This document shows, piece after piece, positions 9,140-18,359 of a stretch of 36,101 bases of DNA. The position numbers were made by a program, and so were the translations under genes. The DNA is taken from positions 427,455 through 463,555 of the forward strand of contig NMRA01000009.1 in NCBI GenBank assembly GCA_002633005.1, written 5' to 3'. How positions within the stretch are numbered: position 1 is the first letter of the stretch; each line of letters starts with the position of its first letter. Below the pieces are notes generated by a model. It did no database searches and was not told the DNA's origin. It saw only the letters and a list, made by a program, of their open reading frames with translations. This DNA is from Phoronis australis (Eukaryota; Phoronida; Phoronidae).

Positions 9140-12100
9140 GTACTGCCTAATTATGTCAGACCAGTGCCTGAGACCACCAAGCATTACTTGAGCCTTGACT
9201 GGATATTATGCTTTCACATGGCACAGATTTGAAGTGCGCCTCTCTGTCTGTTATTATCAAGTCGAGTCTTGATTGAGGCTTGGTGGTTTTAGACCTAAGG
9301 GTCCAGTTTATGCGCTGTCATGTATAGTGGTCACACATTGTTATCGTGTCCCAAGTGTCTGTTCGATATCTCAAGGACCGCTGGTTGGATCTTGATGAAA
9401 TTTGACAAAAGGGCATCACTAGAACATGCATGCTTAGTTTCAATGTGTCCTGCGCTACATCACCGATACATTGTAAGTTGTTGAGTGCACTGCATTACTG
9501 ATAAATTGTAAATTGGTTGAGGCTTTAGGCACTTACAGGGGTCCCAGAATTTGAGAACCAGTTTAATTCCTCTTATTCAGTGGAAGAATTTAGTATTTCT
9601 TAAAATCTGGGACCCTTGCAAATGACTTAATTGGTGTTGTCTTTTCTTTGATTATTTGTAGTTAGATGCTGAAGTCTTGTTATTGACACTGTGGGTTGTG
9701 TTTGAGTCATCCTATTAGTAGTGGTGATGATGTATATTGGCGAGAAGAGTTAGCATGATGAGAACACAATGCATGACTGGAAATTAGTCTTGAATTCTTG
9801 TATCGACTTCCTGCTCCCATTTCTCCTCTTGTGAAGTTTATTGTCAAATTCATATGGAAGTGAAACACATTTTGACTACATATGTAAAGGGCCTGTTAAC
9901 TTCCGTGCAAATGATTTTGACTTGAAATATCCAAGTCTGATTTTATGTTTATAAATTCAGTGACAAACTTCACTAGGTTAGTGTTTTACTTTCTACCACC
10001 TTTCTGTGTTACAGGTAATGTTATGTATATTGCAGGTAATGTTCTGAACATCATCAGCTTTGATGATATAACCAGAGTTGCTACTGAACCAATACCCGAA
10101 GTAATTGCTGCCGAAACTGTTGTCACAACTACACCTGGTGGTAACAAGCGGAAACAGAATATAAAGCGTAATTAATGTTTCTTAATATATCGCTCCTATT
10201 CTGTTTATTGTGAATTATACCGGATTTACAAATTGGCCATGAAATAGTGATTAATGAACCTTTGTTAATTTTACCCTTTGTGCTACTAAAGTAAGACAAC
10301 TTGATAGAGATGATCTCTCTTGAAATGTGCTTTACCTGACTGCTTCGTTACAGAAATACGGAGACATTTAAAAAAAAAACAGTGCAGGTGGTCTGATGTC
10401 ATTTGCGGTGCATCAGACATGCGCAGGCCTCATGGTTGGGCCCATTGCACAAAACACTTGAGCAAAACCACGAGATCCCAATTGTGGCTCCTTTTGAAGA
10501 AAGTTTTCAAGTCTGCCAGTCTCCTTTAGGAAAACGGACAGACGTTTCCATTTGTTGCCATGCACTATATGTTGTAGGCATGTAACAGTGCCATCCAGTA
10601 GGTTGCTCCTTAGCCTATAAAAAGCTGGGCAAGACTCTACCAGGTGTTCAGGAGATTCTACGTCAGTACCACACTCAGGACACACAGGGCTCCCCATATG
10701 CCCAGTTATGTGTCTGTGTCGGGCTAGGTTGATAGAGATGATCTCCCATGAAATGTGCTATACCTGACTGCTTTGTTACAGAAATACGGAGACATTTATC
10801 TGACACTAAAGATATTGAAGGTGCTACTGAGGCGGATTGGAATCTTGACCTGGGAATAAGGTAATTGTAATCTAAACCAGCTCTTAAGGCTTTAAAAATA
10901 TACAGGTCGTCATTTGCAATGTGCTCGAAATCTTAAGTGAAATCAGTAGATGAAAAGCAGCTGGTTAAAGGACACAAAATTTCAGCCTTTTTTGTTTTAT
11001 TCCTGCAGCACAAACCAAATGTATTCAAAGAAAATGAGCTGGAATTCTGTGTCATATTGGCCTTCATAATATGGTGCCTTCCCATACATGTCTGAGAATG
11101 AAGGGGAATTTACAAGAGAGTCAGTATGGTGGATAAACCAGTCTGTAATTAGAATTGTGCGGCCTTGATGGTTAGTTAGTCAGTTTTGCTGTTAACAGAA
11201 TTAGCAGTCGTAACAGGGAAGCAGTATTTTGTCTCATTACTTTTGTCCTGATTAAACCTGTCTGGCTGTGCTTGACACATCTAAACCTATTTGGCTGTGC
11301 TTGACACATCTAAACCTATTTGGCTGTGCTTGTCACATCTAAATCACACTCACAGCAAAAAAAAGAGTGCAACAAGTTGGCGATCTCTGTCGAAAGGCTC
11401 TCAGTGATTCCTTTAATTTTTGCTGTGAGAACGGTTTATATATCTTTGCATTACTTTTGTCGTATTGTGTACCTGCCATGATTGTGTTATTGTGTACCTG
11501 CCATGATTGATTGGACTAACATGCTTGTAGATGCCGCTCCAGAGAAATTTTATGTGGGTTTTAATTTTTATGCGCCCACATATTTATATGTGGACGCATT
11601 ATGCCGTCATCTCCGTCCATCCGTCCGGCGTCCGCTGATATATCTCCAAAACGCCTTGACGTATGTTTATGAAATTTTGCACATGTGTTTCTTCCGTGGA
11701 TGGGACGAAATGCGCGAACTTTCGGACGGATCCGACTACTGGTGTGCCCCCTAGTGGCAATTTTAGTTTTTTATGTTTATCTCTATATCTTCAAAAGTAC
11801 TGAACGGATTTTCATAAAATTTGGTATATAGGTGCCTATTAGTGAGATGACGCTGTCCTCCTGTTTTCGGATGGCTTTGACATAGTTTGCGCCACCTAGT
11901 GGCCATTTTTACTGTTTTCGAGTCTGTTTTTTGGCGTCCACTCGTCTATCAACCAAACTGCTTTCAGGATAATTGTGAAAATTTGCATGTATGATTTTGC
12001 TTTGAAGTGGACGGCTGACGTCGATTTTCCGACGACTTTGACTACTTTGGCGGCTCCTAGTGGCAGTTTTGTTTTTTTTGCGCTCATGGCTGTATGTATT

Positions 12101-14272
12101 AAATCGTTTGCAAGATCTTTACTTAATTTAGCAAGTGTATTTATATGATGTTATCAATGGATGACAACGACTTTCGGACGGATCTGACTAGTGGTGTGCC
12201 CCCTAGTGGCAACTTTAGTTTTTTACGTTTACCAGTCTGTATGTTCAAAGGTCATCAACAGATTTTCATAAAATTTTGAATATATGCATCTATTGGTGAG
12301 ATGATGCTATCATCCTGTTTTTGGATGAATCGAGGTATTTTACGCCACCTGGTGGCCATTTTTGCTGTTTTCAAATCTTGTTTTTGGCGTCCACCCCTCG
12401 ATCAACCAAATCATTCTAGGTATGGTTTTGAAAATTGGCATATATGTTTTCAGTGTGAAGAGGACGTTTGATGATGGCGACTGACTAATGTGGCGCCTCC
12501 TAGTGGTAGTTTTGTTTTGTTTTGCGCCCATAATTGTATCTCTAAAACCCACTGCAGGATCTTTATTAAATTTAGTAAGTGAATTTACATGAAGATAACA
12601 ACAGACAATGACTTTCAGGCAGATGGAACGGACGCTGTGCCCACAAGATGCAATTTCATTTTGTTCTGTTTTCCTTTGTTTCATCTAAAGTTCTTTGACA
12701 ATTTTTGTGAAATACGGCATGTTTCCATTTTTGATGGATTGTACGTTTTTGCGCCATCTAGTGGGCATTTTTATGATACAAATAAATAACCCCAAAAGCA
12801 CACCATTTGCGATGCATTCGTGGGTGCATTTCAACGCTCCACGTTGCTCTTGTTATTTTTTGCTCTGATGGGTACTCTATATTCGAAAACAATCAACCCA
12901 TGTGGCCGTTTTCATTTCCAGTCACATGAGAATTCAGTTCTGTCGGGGCGTTTTTAGTATAGTGATATTCACATGAGTTGCCTCTGTTATTGTCTGTTAT
13001 GGACGGAAGTGTTGTAAACGTAGCTCGGCTCACGGGTTGGAATTCCCCAAGTTGATTAATGAGAGTTGCCCACAATCTCAGCTACGCCCTTTTTATGGAT
13101 TTGAAAACTTTCAAGTGTTTGGATGTTGATAGGTGCGTTAAGGGCAAACAAAAACCCATTAAAATGTGTGATATGTTAAGCGATGAGAAAATGTCAAGAT
13201 CCATTTATTATCTTGCATGTGAAGTGTGTGTTGTGATGAAAACTAGTCGTTGTTATGTGCTCATTGTCCTTGTTTCTCAATAGTTGACAATATGGGCTTG
13301 TGGTTAACTTGCGTTATAGACTCTATCTCTAAAATTGATTGCAGTAATGACTGCGATGGTGTATTGACCACTGTCCAGGAGCCTTATGTAGTGGCAGTTG
13401 TTCAGGACTGTGAAACAGTCGAAAAGAACACAAGTGGTGGTGTGAAAACTCTTCAAGAAATGGCCAAACGAGAACGTGATAGAATGCGTAAACAAGAACT
13501 GAGGAAAAATCCTTTTGTCAGGTAAAAGGTTCTAGAAATTATTACTCGTAATATTCAGTCTTGTAAAGTTGATACCAAGGATGGCTATCACCAGTACTGA
13601 GCCAACAATATTTTATACCTGTGTATTCTCAATAGTAACATAACAAACCTGTCTGAAATTTATTACGTCTGAAATATTTTATACAAAAATTGCCAAGACA
13701 ATCATTCATATTTCCAAGGCTGACTCTAAACAATAAAAGTATCATTTTTTAATTGATGAGCATTGTATAGAACTGAACATTCTGAAAATTAAACCGGTTT
13801 TAATGTCTGATTCTATTTTGTTATTCAGTAGAAGAGTTGTTGTGCATGTATTTTCATGTCTTCAAAATCACAAATGTGCTGAAAATTAGCAAAATGTTAT
13901 GTGGAATTATTTTGTTCAGTTATTCGCCCATTCTCTCACTGTTGTTGTTCACTCAGGCAAAGAGAGCGTGATAAAGCTAGGAGCAGAATGAAGTTAAAAC
14001 GACAAGAGCCAGGTTATAGACAAGTGGAGCGTGAACGAGATAAAGTAAGAAGGAGGATAGCTCGTCTCACTAATCCTGAGAAACGTGCAGAGGAACGGCA
14101 GGCTGATAAGCAGCGTAAACGCGAGCAGCGTAAAGTGGCAGTGACAGTGAATGACATGTATTCTGTATTACCATTGACGTCAGAAAGCTGCACTTATGTA
14201 CTGGACATACCTCAGTCTACCTCATTTGCATCGTGTGACTCTTTAACAAATTCAGTCGCGGATGACACATGA
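9036..14272 (+). CDS. Protein with STPR-like basic repeats (five exons, 5' end missing)
   Basis: Five exons join with matching phases: 9036-9139, 10036-10140, 10782-10860, 13345-13521 and 13957-14272, giving about 259 residues plus an unknown N-terminus. The first ~120 residues are acidic and Thr/Val-rich (TTELFIVSSK, ISFDDITRVA). The rest is dominated by basic repeats: RERDRMRKQELRKN, RERDKARSRMKLKRQEP, RERDKVRRRIARLTNPEKR and RQADKQRKREQRK. Repeats of about 20-23 aa with this Arg/Glu pattern resemble the STPR DNA-binding domain of silkworm FMBP-1, so a nuclear DNA-binding role is plausible but inferred. The tail (about 40 aa) is Ser/Thr-rich and ends at TGA 14270. No start codon or first exon was found; upstream DNA is transposon debris. 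The gene converges on SF3B6. Confidence 0.7.
9165..9295. repeat. Imperfect palindrome in intron
   Basis: GAGACCACCAAGC on the left and GCTTGGTGGTTTTAGAC on the right form inverted arms about 100 bp apart. This is a MITE-like hairpin within the intron after exon A. Confidence 0.4.
9340..9450 (+). repeat. Dispersed 'GATATCTCAA' repeat, copy 1
   Basis: TTCGATATCTCAAGGACC, TTGATGAAATTT and ATCACTAGAAC recur in the same order at 35970-36080. The sequence is related to the ~150 bp subunits of the arrays at 11555 and 19010. Confidence 0.5.
9535..9618. repeat. Short hairpin, MITE-like
   Basis: AGGGGTCCCAGAATTT and AAAATCTGGGACCCTTGC are inverted repeats about 50 bp apart inside the intron. Confidence 0.45.
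10015..10140 (+). CDS. STPR-like gene, exon B, with alternative edges
   Basis: Two acceptors 21 nt apart (TTACAG ending at 10014 and TTGCAG ending at 10035) are each followed by GTAATGTT, and both keep the frame from exon A. The shorter form starts at 10036. It encodes NVLNIISFDDITRVATEP, then a Val/Thr-rich stretch. Two donors also fit phase 1 into exon C: GTG|GTAACA after 10140, or AAGC|GTAATT after 10167, which would add a basic KRKQNIK segment. Without splicing, the frame stops at 10173, so this could also be the last exon of a short isoform. Confidence 0.65.
10301..10370 (+). repeat. 70-bp duplication, left copy (decoy splice acceptor)
   Basis: Nearly identical to 10729-10798. It includes the pyrimidine-rich intron end, the AG and the first 17 nt of exon C. 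It is followed by an A-tract and a LINE fragment, so it is probably a very long target-site duplication. Confidence 0.8.
10371..10728 (-). mobile_element. LINE ORF2 C-terminal fragment, antisense, in an intron
   Basis: On the minus strand it encodes LARHRHITGHMGSPVCPECG followed by SPEHLVESCPAFYRLRS. This is the Cys-x2-Cys...His...Cys motif found at the ORF2 C-terminus of many RNase-H-bearing LINEs. It is 358 bp and 5'-truncated. The A-tract (about 10 bases) lies at its plus-strand start, so on the coding strand the fragment ends in T's, not a normal poly(A) tail. Confidence 0.75.
10729..10798 (+). repeat. 70-bp duplication, right copy (contains true exon C start)
   Basis: Matches 10301-10370 with about five mismatches. 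The copy on this side continues into an open exon with a donor, so it holds the functional acceptor at 10780-10781. Confidence 0.8.
10782..10860 (+). CDS. STPR-like gene, exon C
   Basis: 79 nt between TTTGTTACAG and the donor AAG|GTAATT. It encodes IRRHLSDTKDIEGATEAD, then WNLDLGI. The leading two bases complete a phase-1 codon from exon B and the trailing AG joins the T of exon D as Ser. Only this frame is open. Confidence 0.65.
11258..11345 (+). repeat. 29-bp tandem repeat, ~3 copies
   Basis: Unit core is TGGCTGTGCTTGACACATCT, separated by AAACCTATT. Copies are nearly identical. It lies in the intron between exons C and D. Confidence 0.85.
11461..11507 (+). repeat. 25-bp direct duplication
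   Basis: ATTGTGTACCTGCCATGATT occurs twice in tandem. Confidence 0.7.
11744..11757 (-). promoter_or_regulatory. CTCF-like site, perfect consensus match
   Basis: The minus strand reads CCACTAGGGGGCAC, 14 of 14 against CCASYAGRKGGCRS. An identical site is at 12196-12209. Binding is untested. Confidence 0.5.
11889..11902 (-). promoter_or_regulatory. CTCF-like site, perfect consensus match
   Basis: The minus strand reads CCACTAGGTGGCGC, 14 of 14. The next subunit's equivalent at 12342-12355 is 13 of 14. Confidence 0.5.
12196..12209 (-). promoter_or_regulatory. CTCF-like site, perfect consensus match
   Basis: Minus strand CCACTAGGGGGCAC, one ~450 bp unit downstream of the identical site at 11744. 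Confidence 0.5.
12751..12764 (-). promoter_or_regulatory. CTCF-like site, perfect consensus match
   Basis: Minus strand CCACTAGATGGCGC, 14 of 14, in the last subunit of the array. Confidence 0.5.
12836..13344. other. Intron, no further gene seen
   Basis: AT-rich intron leading to exon D. Open frames here (13059-13283 and overlaps) have no protein character. Confidence 0.5.
13345..13521 (+). CDS. STPR-like gene, exon D
   Basis: Acceptor GATTGCAG and donor GTCAG|GTAAAA. The 177 nt encode an acidic/Val-rich start (SNDCDGVLTTVQEP) and then the first basic repeat (MAKRERDRMRKQELRKN). The phase joins exon C through AG|T (Ser) and exon E through AG|G (Arg). The intron therefore cuts the first basic repeat. 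Confidence 0.75.
13957..14272 (+). CDS. STPR-like gene, exon E (terminal)
   Basis: Acceptor TTCACTCAG. 104 codons then TGA. It carries the remaining basic repeats (QRERDKARSRMKLKRQEP, VERERDKVRRRIARL, NPEKRAEERQADKQRKREQ) and an acidic, Ser/Thr-rich tail (SVLPLTSESCTYVLDIPQ). No canonical AATAAA was seen shortly after the stop. Confidence 0.78.
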
Positions 14273-14503
14273 ATTTGTAATAATTTACTTTAGAGTTGGA
14301 TGTCATGCATTGCTGTTGAGAATAGGTGTTATATTTCTAGGGTACTGCATAAAATGTAAATCATTTAGTGATTTGTTTTGTTGTTAGACTGTCAAGTACA
14401 AAGGGATATTTGGCTATGTTTAAAATCTTCACTCCAGGGTGGCTTGTGACCCCACTCAAAGCAACCAATCAGAATTTAAGAACTCTGGTGTCATTGGTTC
14501 TTA

Positions 14504-14526
14504 CTAGTACTAGTACTAGTACTAGT
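14504..14526 (+). repeat. (ACTAGT)n microsatellite
   Basis: Four consecutive ACTAGT hexamers; each is self-complementary. Confidence 0.8.
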
Positions 14527-14642
14527 GATCTTTCAAAATACTGATTACCAGCTACTGCTTATAGAAGACCTAACAGTCATATCTGACCTTACAAAACTTC
14601 TTATCTGTCATGATTAGACAATCAGTATTTGTAATGAAACAA

Positions 14643-14680
14643 AATAATGATAATAATAATGATAATAATAATAATAGCAA
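14643..14680 (+). repeat. (AAT)n/(GATAAT)n microsatellite
   Basis: AATAATGATAATAATAATGA continues as imperfect AAT repeats. Confidence 0.8.
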
Positions 14681-15264
14681 TAAGGCTTTCAACAGCATAC
14701 CCTGGTAGGTCGTTTGTCCTGCATCTGGCCATTGGGATGATTTTAGGTTTTTTGTGACAGTGTAGACTTGCACTGACGTTACCAGTGCTGTTCATGTTGA
14801 GAAAGTTATCGTCTGGGCTTACTTTGCATGTGACTGATGTGTGTGTGTTATCTTTAAGAGATGTTAGAAATTGTGAAGAACGTTTGGTGAAAAGAAATTT
14901 TGTTATGTTTCTCTAAGTAGTCAATATGATAATATCATAAATAGTTGATATACATGGTATTTGAATTTTGATGAACTTGAACCAAAAACCAAGTAATTCT
15001 CTTACCTTCTTAATACGGTCATACATTGGAAATGAGGATTTTTGGTGCACACATAGGCGCAGTTGCTAACAGCGTTGTTTTCAACTGAACGTTTTTTGTT
15101 TTTATTTACTTCTTTTTAGTCAGTAAACTGAAAGCATGTAAACATTTATTGCAACAAATAACTGAAGAGACTTCACCCATATGCTGTTTAATATACTCCA
15201 AACTACATAGAGGAAGGAGCATGCATGTCAATCCTAGTGTAAGTTCAGCTCATACACATCGGTG

Positions 15265-15490
15265 CATAGGTCAAAATGTGACCATTGTAAATTGACTTTG
15301 GCCACAGGTCTAGTCATCTTACTTATTCCAAAATGTTTGGATCATCAATTGACTTTAGCCTCAGGTCTAGTCATGTTACAAATTTCCGAAATGTGTGCAT
15401 CATAAATTGACATGGGCCCCAGGTCTAGTCATCTTACATATTCCAAAATGTGTCCATCATGTATTGACTTTGGCCTCCGTCTGGTCATCC
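15265..15490 (+). repeat. ~57-bp tandem repeat, ~4 copies, diverged
   Basis: TTGACTTTGGCC-type starts lie at about 15292, 15348, 15406 and 15464. Each is followed by GTCTAGTCATCTTAC and TTCCAAAATGTG variants. Confidence 0.8.
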
Positions 15491-15679
15491 AGCTTGGGCG
15501 CCAAAATTAGGCTCCAGATTATCCTGCTTAAAATTGTTCTTGTTGGCATTGTACATGTATTCTAGAAAGGTCTGAGTGCTGTTGATCACAAAGCTTATGG
15601 AGTCCAAGTTAGAGTCTTTAAGTTTGAAGTTTTGAGTTGGTGGGCCTTTCCTACGGATAACATAGCCCCCTCATGTAGT

Positions 15680-15853
15680 GAATCACATTACAGTGTACTG
15701 TCTCGTTGAATCACATTACAGTGTACTGTCTCGTTGAATCACATTACAGTGTACTGTCTCGTTGAATCACATTACAGTGTACGGTCTCCTTGAATCACAT
15801 TACAGTGTACTGTCTCCTTGAATCACATTACAGTGTACTGTCTCCTTGAATCA
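15680..15853 (+). repeat. 28-bp minisatellite, ~6 copies
   Basis: Unit begins GAATCACATTACAGTGTACT and ends GTCTCGTT or GTCTCCTT. The two end types are clustered (first three and last three copies), so the array grew in two steps. Confidence 0.9.
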
Positions 15854-17307
15854 ACAGTGAACGTTTCAAGACTGTTCTAAAATGTTCCTTGTAACTAAAG
15901 TTCATTGTTACCAAATAGAAATGTCTGCAATTGAGTTGGCTTGAGTCTTGGGGAATGGAGCGTGGTAGACAAGGGATCAAAATAGACCAGGCATGCGATA
16001 ACATGGTTTGGCTCTACTTTGTTTATTTTCATGCCCTCACATATTCATTTATGGATGTGCATACCATGATTGCAGTCATCTTTGTGATATCCAATTCGTG
16101 TTAGGGTCTTCATGAAATCTGATGTGTTAACCTTTTGAGTGTGAACATGACTATAAGGATGAGGATGTCTGGACAAATTTAGCTACTACTATGTCTCCCT
16201 TAAGCAATTTTATTTTTGGCTGTTTTACATCTGCTAAGTCCCCTAGATGTATCCGTATGCAAAATTTGTCAGACATGTTAGTATCAAGATGTCGCCTGAC
16301 GATTTGTGTATAGCTCCATCATCAAGGCACCCCTAGAGAAATTTTAGTCGTCTTGTGTCCGTTTTTAGTGTCTGCCTCTCTATCTGTCTGTCAAAATTTA
16401 AAGGATCATTATGAAATTGTAGGGATCTGTTCTTATTGTCGAGAGACAATGAGTGACATTGATTTTCAAACTAACCAGAATACTCAATGTTATGCCACCC
16501 GGTTAAGTTACCAAGTGAGATCGGCGTGAAATTTGGCAGACATGTTTGAGTGAGGAGAACATGGTTGCCTTGATCACTTGATTTAGTTTTATTTTTTGCA
16601 TGTGCCTCAATATCAACCAAGTTCTTTACATTCTGATTTTGACCCTAATGCAGATATGTGGGGTGGGAGTATGTTTGCATTCACAGTCCTGCCAATGCAG
16701 ACAAGCTGCATTATGTAAACATGGAAGAGATACATACCCCAACTATATTTTGACTAATTTTAGAATGTTGGGGTATTCTCAGCTTACTATCCTATGAAAT
16801 TTGAACCTGCCCAAGTGTTATCTGTCAATTAAACACTTGTGCATATTTTCCTTCTTGGAACTGGCCAGACAAGTGTCTAACAAGTCTGGTGGTGCTACAG
16901 TGAATCTGTAAAGGCTATGTACAACAAAAACGTCACACAAGCATTTTTATAGAAAGCTTTAAATTCTATATTTTTGGAAGAACATGGTGAAATGTATTGG
17001 TTTTAGAAAAATTTTAATTTATCATGTTTCATGACCATATTAAAATTGATGTGGATGAAAATTATATCAGTGTCAAGTATTTTTAATCAAGATGAATGGG
17101 AATGTTGATTGGAAAATCAACTTGCAATTTTGGAATAATAAGGTTTTAATTAAGTGCTGAAACTGCTGACCTAGTTTTGCTGGAAAGTTGTCCAACTGTA
17201 AGGACCAAGACATATTTACGCTGTTGAGGAAATTGAGCTATTTTTACCTTATGGCAATCATGGAATTGGTAGGTGTATTCCTGTTAACAAAAGCATGACT
17301 TGCACGA
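15854..17307. other. Intergenic, diverged copy of the 150-bp repeat family
   Basis: About 16010-16570 contains recurring phrases of the array family (CATGAAATCTGATG, CCCCTAGATG, CCCCTAGAGAAATTTTAG), but period and boundaries are no longer clear. The rest shows nothing. Confidence 0.4.
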
Positions 17308-17551
17308 CCTTTTGAATGGCCCACGACTGGTGTGCCTGTTGAATGGTCCACGACGACTGGTGTGCCTTTTGAATGGTCCACGACCACTGGTGTGCCTTTT
17401 GAATGGCCCACGACCACTGGTGTGCCTTTTGAATGGCCCACGACTACTGGTGTGCCTTTTGAATGGTCCACGACTACTGGTGTGCCTTTTGAATGGCCCA
17501 CGAGTACTGGTGTGCCTTTTGAATGGCCCACCACTACTGGTGTGCCTTTTG
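17308..17551 (+). repeat. 30-bp minisatellite, ~8 copies, open in several frames
   Basis: Unit is GGTGTGCCTTTTGAATGG followed by CCCACGACTACT or one of its variants. Because 30 is a multiple of three and no unit holds a stop in most frames, long open frames appear on both strands (for example GVPFEWPTTT repeats). These are a by-product of the repeat. It lies in the spacer between the converging genes. Confidence 0.9.
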
Positions 17552-17639
17552 TGGAAATTTACCATCTGCTGTTGTTACTGCCTAGTCCCTCAGCAGAACT
17601 GCATGAATGAGCTTTTTATCTAAACGATTTGAAGTTTCT

Positions 17640-17780
17640 ATTAAGGTGGTGAGTATGACTGGTATTGATTATTGGATGGATCCAACTATTGCAGCGCCCC
17701 ATAGTGGTAATAATTACTGGATGGACCAAACCATTGCAGCACCCCATTGTGGTTATCTCAGTATCTACCACGATTGTATT
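17640..17780 (+). repeat. Short duplicated block related to the array family
   Basis: ATTATTGGATGGATCCAAC and ATTACTGGATGGACCAAAC precede GCAGCGCCCCATAGTGG and GCAGCACCCCATTGTGG respectively, about 48 bp apart. The first contains a 13-of-14 CTCF-like site on the minus strand (CCACTATGGGGCGC). Confidence 0.5.
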
Positions 17781-18266
17781 TGCCAATTTTCAAATTACTA
17801 GCACTGCATCTTGTAAACTTGATGTTCACCAGTGTCTTTCAATCAACTAGTGCGTGGATATGTTTAAAAATATGACCAGCCCATAAAAGCATGATGCATA
17901 TCAACATGTGTTTGTCTTGTTTATGGGAGTGAATGTGCTGGTGGATGGGGCATTGAAATTATACACTTCATCAAATGTTCGGATAATTTACTAAGTTTAG
18001 CTTAAACCAAAATTATCAAAACATCATTCCAAACGCACATAATATCTATTTATAGAACTTGTATTTACAAATGCAGTGAGACAAAATGTTAATTTTTTTA
18101 CAAAAAGCAAAAGGTACGCAATGCAGTACAACATTTTGAGAACTTTGATCCTCAAATGTTGAAAGAGGCCAGCAACACCTCTGACAGAACCATGTTGAGT
18201 TCATAAATTACGCTTGCATAACCTTATATTGTCCAGTCAAATACAGTTCACAGATCAGGGAATGGT

Positions 18267-18359
18267 TTACTTCTTGTGATCTGGAGTGCTTAGTCCATAT
18301 TTTGCCTTCATTTTGTCCAGCTCTTCTTGTTTCTTATCTGTGTCCAACTTCTTAAACGC
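18267..18359 (-). CDS. SF3B6: SF3B6 coding exon 4
   Basis: Follows acceptor TTAATTGCAG and encodes [18 protein letters not shown], then [12 protein letters not shown] and TAA. The intron falls exactly between QANK and AFKK. A variant poly(A) signal TATAAA (minus strand) lies at 18054-18049; no AATAAA was found nearby, so the 3' end is uncertain. Confidence 0.95.
   Translation of the reverse strand, partial: AFKKLDTDKKQEELDKMKAKYGLSTPDHKK

Larger units (their letters stand above)
11555..12835 (+). repeat. Higher-order repeat element, copy 1, with CTCF-like sites
   Basis: The TTCGGACGGATC block at 11721 returns at 12173 and, decayed, at about 12613, so the unit is ~445 bp. Each unit contains three diverged ~150 bp subunits, marked by a CCTAGTGG-type core at about 11750, 11896, 12057, 12203, 12349, 12500 and 12758. 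Subunits share TTTTCATAAAATTTGG-like and TTTTGTTTTTT-like stretches. The end sequences match, inverted, the ends of the copy at 19010-20580, so this is a dispersed element with internal tandem repeats. It lies in the intron between exons C and D of the STPR-like gene. No protein is encoded. Confidence 0.8.
14273..15264. other. 3' flank of the STPR-like gene
   Basis: Probable 3' UTR followed by intergenic DNA. It has two microsatellites (see next entries) and no gene. Confidence 0.5.

Noticed and set aside
10320-10529. Plus-strand open frame starting in the intron before exon C
   Set aside because: It is the decoy duplicate of exon C read into the antisense LINE fragment; kept only as a possible exonization product.
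13059-13283. Open frame upstream of exon D as an extra exon
   Set aside because: No acceptor/donor pair with phase matching exons C and D; composition is not protein-like.
15680-15853. Regular short repeats that could recall a CRISPR array
   Set aside because: Units are directly tandem with no unique spacers, and the genome is eukaryotic.
17244-17623. Five overlapping open frames with 10-residue repeats
   Set aside because: All arise from the 30-bp minisatellite; no start context, no splice support and no constraint on one frame.
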